Below are positions 46,770 to 59,645 of a DNA stretch of 64,000 bases, one piece after another. The position numbers were made by a program, and so were the translations under genes. How positions within the stretch are numbered: position 1 is the stretch's first letter; each line of letters opens with the position of its first letter. A model generated the notes under the pieces. That model saw only the letters and a program-made list of their open reading frames with translations, made no database searches and was not told where the DNA came from. Source of the stretch: Erythroxylum novogranatense (lineage: Eukaryota; Streptophyta; Magnoliopsida; Malpighiales; Erythroxylaceae); contig CM057228.1 in assembly GCA_029891385.1 (NCBI GenBank), positions 34,227,023 to 34,291,022 of the forward strand, given 5' to 3'.

Positions 46770-48116
46770 ATGCAGATAAATGTAAATGGCACAAATCACC
46801 AAATCAAGATCATACTTAAGTAAAAGTTGAATAAGACAAAGAGTCTAAGATGGATCAAACGAAGTGATTAAGTCTAAGACAACAGACGAGGTATACGAAT
46901 CTATGCAAGATGATGTAATTGAACAATGTACTAGAACGTCGGTTAGTTGGAGTTGGTTATAGGACTCAACTAATAACAGACTTTAGAAGACTCTATAAGA
47001 AGATTTCTCAAAGAAGACCGTTGGAGATTTAGATTATAAATATTAGTTGTAGTCGTAAACTTAAAAAAAAGGGAGAATTCTGAATGTACAAACAATACGT
47101 AGAGAAATTCTATGCACAAGTGCTCACACTGTGAAAAATATTATGAGAGAAAAGAAAGAAAGAAAGAGAGCAAATACATTTGTAATGTGAAGCTCAAACA
47201 ATATCTTTTCGACTGAAAGAAAGGCTAGAGTCTGAAAAGGCTAAGGAAGCAGATAAAGAATACTTTGTGAAAGTGTTGGGACCTGATCCGGGAATCGGAT
47301 CCCAACCGAAAAACGGAGCACGAAAAACAGAATTCGGAATCGAATGCGAATCGAATCAAATACAAAGCGAACGAATCTTAGCGAATCGGAAAACGAATGT
47401 CCGACATCCCGGAGAAACACAAAGTATATATAACTTATCGCGTTGGAAACCCTAAGACGTTCCAAAATCCGGTATGAATTTTTTTTCTTTCTTATTCCTT
47501 GTCTTTTCATTCTTAATCACTTTATTTCATTACAATTCCCTTTTTTTTGGAAACTCATCTTCACCAATTTCAATTCACTTAATTCATCTTAATCATTTCT
47601 TATACAATCATATAAATCCTCAAACTCATTTCTTTAAACCCATTTTACCGAAATTTTACCGAAATTTCGGCAGCATAACGACTGTATTTTGACAGCCCAA
47701 AAATTTAAAAACCAAAGAAACGCACTTCTAATACATAATCCAATAGCACAAGGCAACATCGGACCTCCCGTCCGGCATCCAAACACCAGCAGAAACATAA
47801 TCTTAGTTCTAAACACTTCATCATTCCAATCCATAATACATTTCAACTCAAATATCCACAATTCAACCACAAGCCATTCATATACATTCCAATTGCCATT
47901 TATATCCATCTCAATTCAAATTTACGTACAAAATCTATTCCACAATCATACATAACTCATAACTGAAATACATCATAAATTTACATAATGACTTTTCAAG
48001 CCATAAACAAAAGCAATACATAATCCATAAACCTTTTTCACAACTTCAAAACTAAACTCCAACATTACACATAAAACAAAGCATATAAAAACTATCGGGT
48101 TGACATCATACTCGTC

Positions 48117-48160
48117 TTCCATCCGATCTCCGTGTGAAAACACGGAGATGGGGATGAAAG
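48117..48160 (-). other. Perfected hairpin at the LTR 3' splice position (copy E1)
   Basis: ATCTCCGTGT (48126-48135 on the plus strand, preceded by CATCCG) pairs perfectly with ACACGGAGAT (48140-48149) around GAA-like loop bases, and CATCC pairs with GGATG outside it. In this copy the stem is longer than elsewhere and the acceptor AG is lost. Confidence 0.85.
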
Positions 48161-48525
48161 GGGTGAGCTTCGAAACTCGTGGATAATACATTTATAAACC
48201 GAACAATAAGCGAAAAAATCTTTTATTTTCAAACTTTTCAAACATTTCCCATTTAAGAATTTCTCCAAAACTCATTTTCAAACTTTTCAATTTCATCAAC
48301 ACTTTCTAAGATTTTTCTCAAAATTTTCATTTGTTTCAAAACATTTATATCCAGCTTCAATAATTTCATGCTTGAAAATTTACTTTCGTTTCTCAAAATC
48401 TCAAACCTTTTTCAAAACATGCATACCTTAAACATGAATGCATCACATCATAGTGTATCACATCATAATCAAATTAAAACACATAATACATCGAATTGGT
48501 TTGGTTCGCCTAACGGACGCGTCTT

Positions 48526-48601
48526 GCACATTCATAAGATAACGGTCATGTGCGGTAGTGAGCAGACGTACTACACTTTTCCGCATAGCGATCCGGTGTA
48601 G
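48526..48601 (-). other. Twin hairpins in LTR copy E1
   Basis: GCACAT (48526-48531) pairs with ATGTGC (48548-48553), and CTACAC (48571-48576) with GTGTAG (48596-48601). The central CCGCATAGCG of unit 2 is kept. Confidence 0.78.
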
Positions 48602-51600
48602 CCGTGAAAGGAGTCCGTAATTGGATCTCCATTGTCTATCGTAGCGATCGGTGAAGGCTTAAACAGTAGAGACAATGACGACTCACAAAAGGACTGACCA
48701 AACCCACTTAACACATAACGAAATTGATTGCGAAGGTACTTTTGAAAATCTTGATTTTTTACCTTTTTAACTCATAACATCAAATTGTGTCATAAATGAC
48801 ACAAGCATATATCCACATAATTGCACATAATCAATCTAATGTAATTCACGTAAATCACATATGCATCACAATATATGCACTAATTCTTTAAATCATTCAA
48901 ATCATAAATCACATAATTTGAAAACCATGAAATTCATAAGTCTTGCATTTTCTAAAACTCATTTTACTCCTTTGATATCATAATTTCAAACATTTACATC
49001 CTTTTTGAACATTTTTTCAATAATAATTTATCAAAATCAAAATTTGCTTTATTTAATTTTCAAAATTCACATTTAGCTTATAATTCCATAAATAAATATA
49101 CTACCCACCTCATATCCATGCTAGCATCTTGTCCAATGCTTCAATTTGACCTTTTCTCCTTTCTTCCTTCCAATTGAAAATTCCTAAATCAATTTCATCC
49201 AAAATTTAATCTCATAAATAACTTAATCCTTCATTTGATGCTTAAGTCATCAATTCTTACTAATTCAAGATAGTTACATCACTAATTTCAAAATCCCCAA
49301 ATTACAAATTGAATCTAAACCAATCCAATCAAATTTAATATCATAATTAACTTAATTTCTCAAATTGAACTTAGGAAATATCAATTCCTCTCATATTCAA
49401 GCTATTTCAATCTCCAATTTTGAAAATCCCCAATTTTTAAAATTGACCTAAACTAATTTGCACAAATTCAATATCATAAAACATATTTTCTTCAAAATTG
49501 ATTCCATATTTCATCAATTCATGCTATTATTGATGATTCTACACCATTAATTCACAAAATTTGGGAAAATCCCAAATTTCAAATTAAGCCTAAACCCCCA
49601 ATTTACAATTTTTCAAATTAAACTTCACCTAAAGCATAAACATCAAAATTAACTTAGGATATCTCAAATTCATCACTAATCCAAGCTATCTAAAGCATCA
49701 ATTTCAAAAACCCCCAACTTTCAAATTTGACATAAACTCAAATTTTCAATTAATCCAAAATTAAACATAATCATAGTCTAATCTCTTCAAATAATCATAG
49801 ATAAACTAAATCCATAACCATTCCAAGCTTAATCAACCAACAAACTCATCAAAATTTCAAAATCACAACTTTCTCTCTCTTACCTTTTTCTCCTCCATTT
49901 TCGTTATTTTTGCTCCAAGACAAGCTTTCATCTTTTTCCTCCCATTTCCTCTTGGAAAGCCACGAAAATCCCTAAAAAAATGACTTGCTTCATCCTTCTT
50001 CTTCTTTCCTCCCATGGCCGACCCTTTTTCCTCCTTCTTCTTCTTCTTCTTCTTCGTTTCTTCTCTTCTCTTATTTCTCTCTCATTTTCTTTCCTATTTT
50101 CCTTCTTATTTCGTGCATTTCAGAGGTAAAAACGACAACTCCATGATGTGTTTCATTTAATGAAGCTCAATTTACCCTCTTGCCCCTCCAATTAAGCCTC
50201 TTTCCAAGTTTACCCCTACACAGGATTTGAAAAACTGATTCCTTACGTCCTGATTTCAAGCATCTAAACGAAATAATTTGGATAAACTTTCTTCTTAAAA
50301 ACTGTTCCTCTAGATCAAACGAATCCAATTCCACTGACCACGCTCAATTCGGAGCAGAAACGAAGAAGTTATAGCCGAAATACTATCGGACCTTCACAAA
50401 ATCCGAGACTGAACATTAACATAACTTCAGTCCAGAAATTAACAATCTTAGGGATGAAATTAAATTTTGACCCCTTCACAAGAGTTGTAGCCCTATATCT
50501 TAATTTTATTTTGCCTCTGGAATCAACTCAATCAGAGTTGTACAGCTCCCGAAAATTGCAAAATACTGAACCATGTTCAGAAAATTATCCAACTTATAAC
50601 CTATAACCTATCTCTTACTTTGGTTCAATCAATCTCTTTTCATTTAATCTCCTAAAAATCATAATTCTTCATAAAAATGAACGTAATTGTCTTAGGAATC
50701 TAACACTTCAAGAATCAAATCAATCGGATGTCGGACGAAGGATTTATAAGCAAAAGATTACAAAAGGGTCGGAGTTCAAACCAAGTTACAAGACTTCAAA
50801 TACATACTTATACCTGAATTTTCCAAAAATCATATTTCTTAATCCCGAACTCGAAATTTGACAAATTTGGTGTCAATAAAAAGATCAAAGGAAGCTATAC
50901 AACTTCCCTGAAGAACTCAAAATTAAATTAGGTCTCGAAAGAGGTTGAAAACTCAATCAAAGATTCTATCCAAAACAGCTTTTCCTAAACAACTTCCAAT
51001 TTTTAATCGCTCATAACTCCTAGCCCCGATATCGAAAAATTACAAACTTTATGGCGTCGGAAAGATCGACATACAAGCTACAACTTTCAGTAATACCACT
51101 TACTCCAATTCAGACTAAATCCATACGACGAGTAGCCTCGAAGCATAGAATACACAAATCTATACTTAATAACATTTTCAAAACAAAGCATATCTTCAGA
51201 AATTCATATCTTTCAATCCCGACATCGAAAAATAGCAAACTTTATGTCCACGAAAAGCTCTCGACAGAGGCTACAAGTTTCATGTAGATCATTTTCTCAG
51301 ATTTTGCCTAAATTAAAAAGTCAACTTTTTCCTCAAAGTCAAACTTCAAACGAACTTTGACTGATCATAACTCTCACTCCCGATATCGAAAAATATCAAA
51401 CTTTATGTCTACGAAAAGCTCTTAACATAAACTACAAGTTTCCAAAAGATCGTTTTCTCAAATTTTGACTCAAACAAAAAGTCAACTATCAAGTCAACCA
51501 TTTAATCACTATTTATCCCTAAAGTCAAACTTTCTAAATTCTTCAAATTTTCACACTTTTTTCTTTTCAATTCTTGCTATTTAACTTCATTTCAATCAAC

Positions 51601-51793
51601 TCATCCACTTTCTTCTCATAATCCATACAAGTTCACTCAAATATCAAAGTCCTCAAAATTAAACAATTCTTTTCTCATAAATTTTTCTTAATTTCCTCAA
51701 ATTTCCTTAAATTCATAAATTGTCTCACCAATTTCTTTCTCATTTAAAATCATTTTAATATTCTAATTTTCACCAGAAATTCGGGGTCCAACA

Positions 51794-52532
51794 TTTCTCC
51801 CCCTCTTAAAAGAATTTCGTCCTCGAAATTCACACTTAAGAACATAATATTTCGTATCTAATTCCTTCTCATAATATTTTCTCAATCTCTTCATAATTTC
51901 TCAATTCTTAAATCAATTACTCCATCCAAAATCATATCAAACTCACATTTTTCCTTAACATTTGAAACAAGTCAATGGTCCACGTCGTAGTGACTATTCA
52001 TATGGACCAAAATCACCATTTCACTTAATCCTTTGAATTTCTATACACATTTCTCTATCAATTTATCTCATTCTTCAAAATTTTCATCTCACATATGCAT
52101 ATTCGAAATCAATTCCTCTAAATTCATGATGTAATTTAAATCTAAATTTCCATTTTCACAATCCATCTAAATCAAACAATCAATTAGGTTCTTCCCAATT
52201 CACCAAGAAATTCTAATCTCAAATTCATAATCATAAACCTAAATCAAACATAATTCTTAACCTTAATCTCATCTCATAATTGCATGTACAAAATCAAATC
52301 GCCATCATGAACTTCAAATCTCAAGTTCATTTACACACACCCAAAATCAATCAAAGATGTTAACCTCACTCACTCAGACAATCACTAAATTCATTCTTAA
52401 TAACCATAATGCTCAAGTATGATCATAATACTGGGCTCTGACATTCTCACAAATTCAATTTTTATCCTTACACACTCTCATCAATCTTCTATGCCCAGTT
52501 AAGACCATAGTACTGGGCTCTGATACCATAAA
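51794..52532 (-). other. Internal region of the short element
   Basis: The PPT (51808-51794, minus TAAGAGGGGGAGAAA) follows the chromovirus-type end motif GAATTTCGAGGACGAAATTC (51831-51812). The rest is AT-rich without coding. The sequence around the PBS, TACTGGGCTCTGA, is repeated near 52431 (ATACTGGGCTCTGACATTC). The PBS itself is at 52528-52517. Confidence 0.85.
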
Positions 52533-55500
52533 TGTTGGGACCCGATCCGGGAATCGGATCCCAACCGGAAAACGGAGCACGGAAAACAAAATTCGGAATC
52601 GAATGCGAATCGAATCAAATACAAAGCGAACGAATCTCAGCGAATCGGAAAACGAATGTCCGACATCCCGGAGAAACACAAAGTATAGATAACTTATCGC
52701 GTTGGAAACCCTAAGACGTTCCAAAATCCGGTATGAATTTTTTTTTCTTTCTTATTCCTTGTCTTTTCATTCTTAATCACTTTATTTCATTACAATTCCC
52801 TTTTTTTTGGAAACTCATCTTCACCAATTTCAATTCACTTAATTCATCTTAATCATTTCTTATACAATCATATAAATTCTCAAACTCATTTCTTTAAACC
52901 CATTTTACCGAAATTTTACCGAAATTTTGGCGATAACTACTGTATTTTGACAAAAAAATTTAAAACCAAAGAAACGCACTTCTAATACATAATCCAATAG
53001 CACAAGGCAACATCGGACCTCTCGTCCGGCATCCAAACACCAACAGAAACACAATCTTAATTTTAAACACTTCATCATTCCAATCCATAATACATCTCAA
53101 CTCAAATATCCACAATTCAATCACAAGCCATTCATATACATTCCAATTGCCATTTATATCCATCTCAATTCAAATTTACATACAAAATCTATTCCACAAT
53201 CATACATAACTCATAACTGAAATACATCATAAATTTACATAATGACTTTTCAAGCCATAAATAAAAGCAATACATAATCCATAAACCTTTTTCACAACTT
53301 CAAAACTAAACTCCAACATTACACGTAAAACAAAGCATATAAAAACTATCGGGTTGACATCATACTCGTCTTTCATCCGATCTCCTGTGTGAAAACCTGG
53401 AGATGGGGATGAAAGGGGGTGAGCTCGGAAGCTCGTGGATAATACATTTATAAACCGAACAATAAGCGTAAAAATCTTTTATTTTCAAACTTTTCAAACA
53501 TTTCCATTTAAGAATTTCTCCAAAACTCATTTTCAAACTTTTCAATTTCATCAACACTTTCTAAGATTTTCTCAAAATTTTCATTTGTTTCAAAACATTT
53601 ATATCCAGCCAGAATTTCATGCTTGAAAAATTTACTTTCTCGCTTCTTAAAATCTCAAACCTTTTCAAAACATACAGTCTTAAACATGAATGCATCACAT
53701 CATAGTGTATCACATCATAATCAAATTAAAACACATAACACATCGAATTGGTTTGGTTCGGTCTAACAGACGTCTCGCACATTCTCGCATAACGGTCGTG
53801 TCATGGTAGTGAGCAGACGTACTACACTTTCCCGCATAGCAGTCCAGTGTAGCCGTGAAAGGAGTCCGTAATCGGATCTCCATTGCCTATTGCAGGCAGC
53901 CGGGCGAAGGCTTAAATAGGTAGAGACAGCACTGACTCACAAAAGGACCTGACCAAACCCACTTAACACATAACGAAAACGAAATTCAGATTGCCCGAAG
54001 GTACTTTTCGAAAATCTTGATTTTTTTTTACCTTTTTTAACTCATAACATGAAATTGTGTCATAAATGACACAAGCATATATCCACATAATTGCACATAA
54101 TCAATCTAATGTAATTCACGTAAATCACATATGCATCACAATATATGCACTAATTCTTTAAATCATTCAAATCATAAATCACATAATTTGAAAACCATGA
54201 AATTCATAAGTCTTGCATTTTCTAAAACTCATTTTACTCCTTTGAAATCATAATTTCAAACATTTACATCCTTTTTCGAACATTTTTTTTCAATAATAAT
54301 TTATCAAAAATCAAATTTTGCTTTATTTAATTTTCAAAAATTCACATTTAGCTTATAATTCAATAAATAAATATACTACCCACCTCATATCCATGCTAGC
54401 ATCTTGTCCAATGCTTCAATTTGACCTTTTCTCCTTTCTTCCTTCCAATTGAAAATTCCCTAAATCAATTTCATCTAAAATTTAATCTCATAAATAACTT
54501 AATCCTTCAATTTGATGCTTAAGTCATCAATTCTTACTAATTCCAAGATAGTTACATCACTAATTTAAAAAATCCTTCAAATTACAAATTGAATCTAAAC
54601 CAATCCAATCAAATTTAATATCATAATTAACTTAATTTCTCAAATTGAACTTAGGAAATATCAATTCCTCTCATATTCAAGCTATTTCAATCTCCAATTT
54701 TGAAAATCCCCAATTTTCAAAATTGGCCTAAACCAATTTGCACAAATTCAATATCATAAAACATAATTTCTTCAAAATTGATTCCATATTTCATCAATTC
54801 ATGCTATTATTGATGATTCTACACCATTAATTCACAAAATTTGGAAAAATCCCAAATTCCAAATTAAGCCTAAACCCCAATTTACAATTTTCAAATTAAA
54901 CTTCACCTAAAGCATAAACATCAAAATTAACTTAGGATATCTCAAATTCATCACTAATCCAAGCTATCTAAAGCATCACTTTCAAAAACTCCCAACTTTC
55001 AAATTTGACATAAACTCAAATTTTCAATTAATCCAAAATTAAACATAATCATAGTCTAATCTCTTCAAATAATCATAGATAAACTAAATCCATAACCATT
55101 CCAAGCTTAATCAACCAACAAACTCATCAAAAATTCAAAATCACAACTTTCTCTCTCTTACCTTTTTCTCCTCCATTTTCGTTATTTTTGCTCCAAGACA
55201 AGCTTTCATCTTTTTCCTCCCATTTCCTCTTGGAAAGCCACGAAAATCCCTAAAAAAATGACTTGCTTCATCCTTCTTCTTCTTTCCTCCCATGGCCGAC
55301 CCTTTCTCCTCCTCCTTCTTCTTCTTTTCGTTTCTTCTCTTCTCTTATTTCTCTCTCATTTTCTTTCCTATTTTCCTTCTTATTTCGTGCATTTCAGAGG
55401 TAAAAACGACAACCCCATGATGTGTTTCATTTAATGAAGCTCAATTTACCCTCTTGCCCCTCCAATTAAGCCTATTTCCAAGTTTGCCCCTGCACAGGAT

Positions 55501-57067
55501 TTGAAAAACTGATACCTTGCGTCCTGATTTCAAGCATCTAAACGAAATAATTTGGACAAACTTTTTTCTTGAAAATTGTTCCTCTAGATCATACGAATCT
55601 AATGCCACCGACCGCGCTCAATTCGGATCAGAAACGAAGAAGTTATAGCCGAAATACTATCGGACCTTCACAAAATCCGAGACTGAACATTAACATAACT
55701 TCAGTCCAGAAATTAACAATCTTAGGAATGAAATTAAATTTCGACCCCTTCACAAGAGTTGTATCCCTATATTTTAATTTTATTTGGCCTCTGGAATCAA
55801 CTCAATCGGAGTTGTACAGCTCCTGAAAATTGCAAAATACTGAACCATGTTCAGAAAATTATCCAACTTATAACCTATAACCTATCTCTTACTTTGATTC
55901 AATCAATCTCTTTTCATTTAATCTCCTAAAAATCATAATTCTTCATAAAAATGAACATAATTGTCTTAGGAATCCAACGCTTCAAGAATCAAATCAATCG
56001 GATGTCGGACGAAGGATTTATAAGCAAAAGATTACAAAAGGGTCGGAGTTCAAACCAAGTTACAAGACTTCAAATACATACTTATACCTGAATTTTCCAA
56101 AAATCATATCTCTTAATCCCGAACTCGAAATTTGACGAATTTTATGTCAATAAAAAGATCAAAGGAAGCTATACAACTTCCCTGAAGAACTCAAAATTAA
56201 ATTAGGTCTCGAAAGAGGTTGAAAACTCAATCAAAGATTCTATCCAAAACAGCTTTTCCTAAACAACTTCCAATTTTTAATCGCTCATAACTCCTAGCTC
56301 CGATATCGAAAAATTACAAACTTTATGGCGTCGGAAAGTTCGACATACAAGCTACAACTTTTAGTAATACCACTTACTCCAATTCAGACTAAATCCATAC
56401 GACGAGTAGCCTCGAAGCATAGAATACACAAATCTATACTTAATAACATTTTCAAAACAAAGCATATCTTCAGAAATTCATATCTCTCAATCCCGACATC
56501 GAAAAATAGCAAACTTTATGTCCACGAAAAGCTCTCGACAGAGGCTACAAGTTTCATGTAGATCATTTTCTCAGATTTTGCCTCAATTAAAAAGTCAACT
56601 TTTTCCTCAAAGTCAAACTTGAAACGAACTTTGACGAATCATAACTCTCACTTCCGATATCGAAAAATATCAAACTTTATGTCTACGAAAAGCTCTTAAC
56701 ATAAACTACAAGTTTCCAGAAGATCGTTTTCTGAAATTTTGACTCAAACAAAAAGTCAACTCTCAAGTCAACCATTTAATCACTATTTATCCCCAAAGTC
56801 AAACTTTCTAAATTCTTCAAATTTTCACAATTTTTTCTTTTCAATTCTTGCCATTTAACTTCATTTCAATCAACTCATCCACTTTCTTCTCATAATCCAT
56901 ACAAGTTCACTCAAATATCAAAGTCCTCAAAATTAAACAATTCTTTTCTCATAAATTTTTCTTAATTTCCTCAAATTTCCTTAAATTCATAAATTGTCTC
57001 ACCAATTTCTTTCTCATTTAAAATCATTTTAATATTCTAATTTTTACCAGAAATTCGGGGTCCAATA
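52533..57067 (-). repeat. 5' LTR of the short element (copy E2)
   Basis: Carries palindrome CGGACCTCTCGTCCGG (53014-53029), splice hairpin 53371-53416 with acceptor CTCCAG|GTTTTC (53397/53396), twin hairpins around 53776-53852 (unit 2 ACTACACT 53821-53828 with AGTGTAG 53846-53852), donor AAAG|GTAAGAG (55162/55161) and modules at about 56.1-56.7 kb. The intron-like interval is 1.77 kb. Confidence 0.93.
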
Positions 57068-57434
57068 GAAAGAGACCTGAAAAGGCTCTACAAGTGTAGA
57101 AATAATACTTATAAAGTTAAAGGAGATAGTGAAATCTCAGACAAACTCTAAGGACTAGATATAGCTCAAGGTTAAGGATGAGCCAGTATAAATCTCGGTG
57201 TTATATTATCTAACTTTTACGTCTTTAATTTTTTTGTTGTTAGAAGAATAGATACTAATTTTTGTTGTTGCATTACTCATCAAATTAAGTGCATTGTTTT
57301 GTAATCGTCTAAATTTGTCAAAAAAATCAAGAAGATTTTAAAGACTAATATCTTAAACGATTTAACATAATTCAACCCCCGTTCTTGTGTATTTTACATA
57401 TTATACGTGATTTCTATATTAACAAGTCATTTAC

Positions 57435-58354
57435 TTCAAATTTTTCCTCTCCGCAACGTCATTCTATGGTGAAGTTTGTGAGCATGATGTCCCATAAAGA
57501 AGACCATAATGTTGAAAATAAACTTGGAATTTGTTATTGATAAACTCTCCTCCATTATTTGATTGAAGGACCCGTATATTCACTAAAATATAGGTTTGTA
57601 CCATAGTATGAAATGCTTGAAAAATGGAAAACACTTTATCTTTAGTCTTCATCAGGTCAAACCATGTGATCCGTGTACAATCGTCGACAAAGATCATAAA
57701 CCAACGATAATTAAAGGGAGCAGTGATTGGGGAAGGTCCCCAAACATTAGAATGTATAAAGGAGAAAGGAGTATTTTCCTTCAAACTTGGTAGATAACAA
57801 ACTCTATGATTCTTTGCCAAAACACATGTTTCACATCTCAAGTCTTGATTTTGTAAATAGGAAAATAAATCTAGAAATAAATGTTGTAAATAACCAAATG
57901 ATGGATGCCCCAAGCGACTATGCCAAAGCCATATTTTTCCGTCTCCAAAGCCATATTTTTCCTTCTCTGCCACTGACATTATTGGCTTGTCTTGGAGTGA
58001 AGTCATCTATATAGTACAACCCTCCTTTCTTAGTACCACGCCCAATTATCTCCTTACTAATAATATCCTGTATAAGACAAAATTTTGGATACATTAGTAC
58101 CACATAATTTAGTTCTTTAATAATTTAACTCATTAACATCAATTTATTTGATAAGGATGGAACCAAAAGAGTATGAGATAAGTACAGAGATGGTGATATT
58201 GATATAACTCCAGCCCCAGTGACTGGATGTGCAATTCCATTAGCATTAGTAATATAGGTTCGCCATAGTGGTATCATTTTGGAGAAATCATTAGTATCAA
58301 AACTCATGTGATCTGTGACGCCGGAGTCAATAATCTAGCCATCATTGTTAGAAG
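57435..58354 (-). pseudogene. Ty1/copia protease-integrase fragment
   Basis: In minus order: the protease motif IIDSGVTDHMSFD, preceded by a TAG where the family has Trp; LPSLSNKLM; then GAG-pre-integrase LWHSRLGHPSFGYLQHLF and DLRCETCVLAKNHR; then the integrase core with IHSNVWGPSPI, FVDDCTRITWFDLMKTKDKV and LQSNNGGEF. The zinc finger His pair and Cys pair are visible. The catalytic Asp of HSDVWG is Asn here, as is that of RSDNGGE (SNNGGE). A frameshift lies near 57960 beside a short duplication (AAAAATATGGCTTTGG), and a stop after SCSQTSP precedes a degenerate NDVAERK. RT and RNase H are gone. It resembles the Tork/Angela side of copia. Confidence 0.9.
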
Positions 58355-59645
58355 TGTGACGCTCTAATACCCCATGGGGGGATACAGGGGCACAACGTAG
58401 AAAATAAAACATATATACAAAACGGAGATAAATCCAAAACATGCGGAACATTTCATATATGCATTTCAGAATCTCAAAGCAACCATATATTACATGTTAT
58501 TTAAAACGTACTTCTCATATCCATAAAATCGTAGACCAATTGGAATTACGGTTATTACAAACCTTCAAACAAATCCAAAAGTCATATACATCAAATACAA
58601 AACTAAAAAACAAGCTCCAAAAGTACAATTTTATCAAAACAAAACTCAGACTCTATTGGCCATTGCAATTGTCTTGTCCCAGTTTTTATAAATGTCGTTC
58701 AAAACCTACACGGGGCAAATCCACCGTTCTAAACATATTGCTTAGTGAGTAATAACTAAACTATGCATAATTTGACAATTAATCATACTGAATCAAGTTA
58801 TAGCATAAGCCGATATTTAAATTTCAAAACAGTTGTATAGTTAACAGAATTGAGTATCAAAGAAGGCATAATCACTTCAGTTCAAAACATCATTTTGTTT
58901 ATTTCAAAATCCAACATATATTAGAATACACAATCAAATGACTGTTAATCCATCAACAGAAGTGGGTAACGAGACTTATACATAAGATACAATAATTGGT
59001 ACCATATCACAGAACAGACTTACGTCTCAATAACAAAAGACACCGAAGTGTCATAGAAGCAGCTGCATTCTAGGCATGCTTATTTACCCACAACTAGGAC
59101 TCAACAATTTTAAAACAAAACACAGTCATTTCAGACATTTCATATGCAAGCAAGTAGTCAATCATATTTACATGCAAGTAGCACTTCCAATGATATAAAC
59201 ATATATCAAACACTTCAGACAATCATTGTCTAGGATTTAGAACACAATCAGCATAAATCAAATTCAACAAGTAGAACAAAGTAAAGTATGACCATCTACG
59301 ATTACTCACAATCGCTCCCTTTCACTTACTGCCTTGAAGTTCCGACAATACCTGGAAGTGATTGCTCTACTTGCCCTTCTATATACAATCAAATATAAGT
59401 TCATATTACCATATTTTTCATGTAACTGAATCAGCATTAGTATGAATGTATCATATAATATGCATGTTCATGACAAGTTCTCAAGTATATTTTCTTACTA
59501 AATTGATGTAAATGTCAATGAATGCATGTATAAATATTTGAATGAGTCCAAAATTGCATATGCACATAAGTGAAAACTCAATTATGCAAAGAAAACGATG
59601 TACTTGAATTCCTTAATTTTCTATCCCCTATCATGGGGTGTTACA
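58355..59645 (-). mobile_element. 3' LTR of a Ty3/gypsy chromovirus-type element
   Basis: On the plus strand it runs TGTGACGCTCTAATACCCC to CATGGGGTGTTACA; in sense it starts TGTAACACCCCATGATAGGG. The start resembles the GTTACA-type LTR at 42.5 kb. Immediately beyond lies the PPT (minus GAAGGGAAGAAT, 59657-59646). It inserted into the copia protease region; the left flank is AGAAG, and the matching duplication would be outside the window. Confidence 0.82.

Larger units (their letters stand above)
47274..51793 (-). repeat. 3' LTR of the short element (copy E1)
   Basis: Carries palindrome CGGACCTCCCGTCCGG (47760-47775), hairpin 48117-48160, twin hairpins 48526-48601, donor AAAG|GTAAGAGAG (49884/49883), pyrimidine tract 50020-50110, and modules at about 50.8-51.5 kb. 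The acceptor AG present in the other LTR is changed here: CTCCAG has become CTCCGT. Confidence 0.93.
47274..57067 (-). mobile_element. Complete non-autonomous Ty3/gypsy element with giant LTRs
   Basis: LTRs of 4520 bp (47274-51793) and 4535 bp (52533-57067) flank only 739 bp. GAAAG is duplicated at 47269-47273 and 57068-57072. Minus orientation follows from a perfect 12-nt tRNA-Met PBS (TGGTATCAGAGC, 52528-52517) and a PPT AAGAGGGGGAGAAA next to the other LTR. The right LTR ends CCAATA instead of CCAACA, one transition. No gag or pol is present. The LTRs are visibly very similar, so the insertion is young relative to its neighbours. Mobility would have needed proteins from a related complete element. 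Confidence 0.95.
46770..57398 (+). mobile_element. Sirevirus-like LTR (5'-truncated), split by the short element
   Basis: Parts 46770-47273 and 57073-57398. The end AATTCAACCCCCGTTCTTGT followed by GTATTTTACA is the typical Sirevirus LTR terminus. It shares AGACCTGAAAAGGCT and GTAGAAATAATACTT with the LTR at 20.1 kb. The start TG is lost at the junction with copy D, and no PBS follows 57398. Confidence 0.7.

Noticed and set aside
51051..51287. 78-codon frame conserved at 56325-56561
   Set aside because: Conservation is due to LTR duplication within one young element. It is antisense to the element and absent from older copies.
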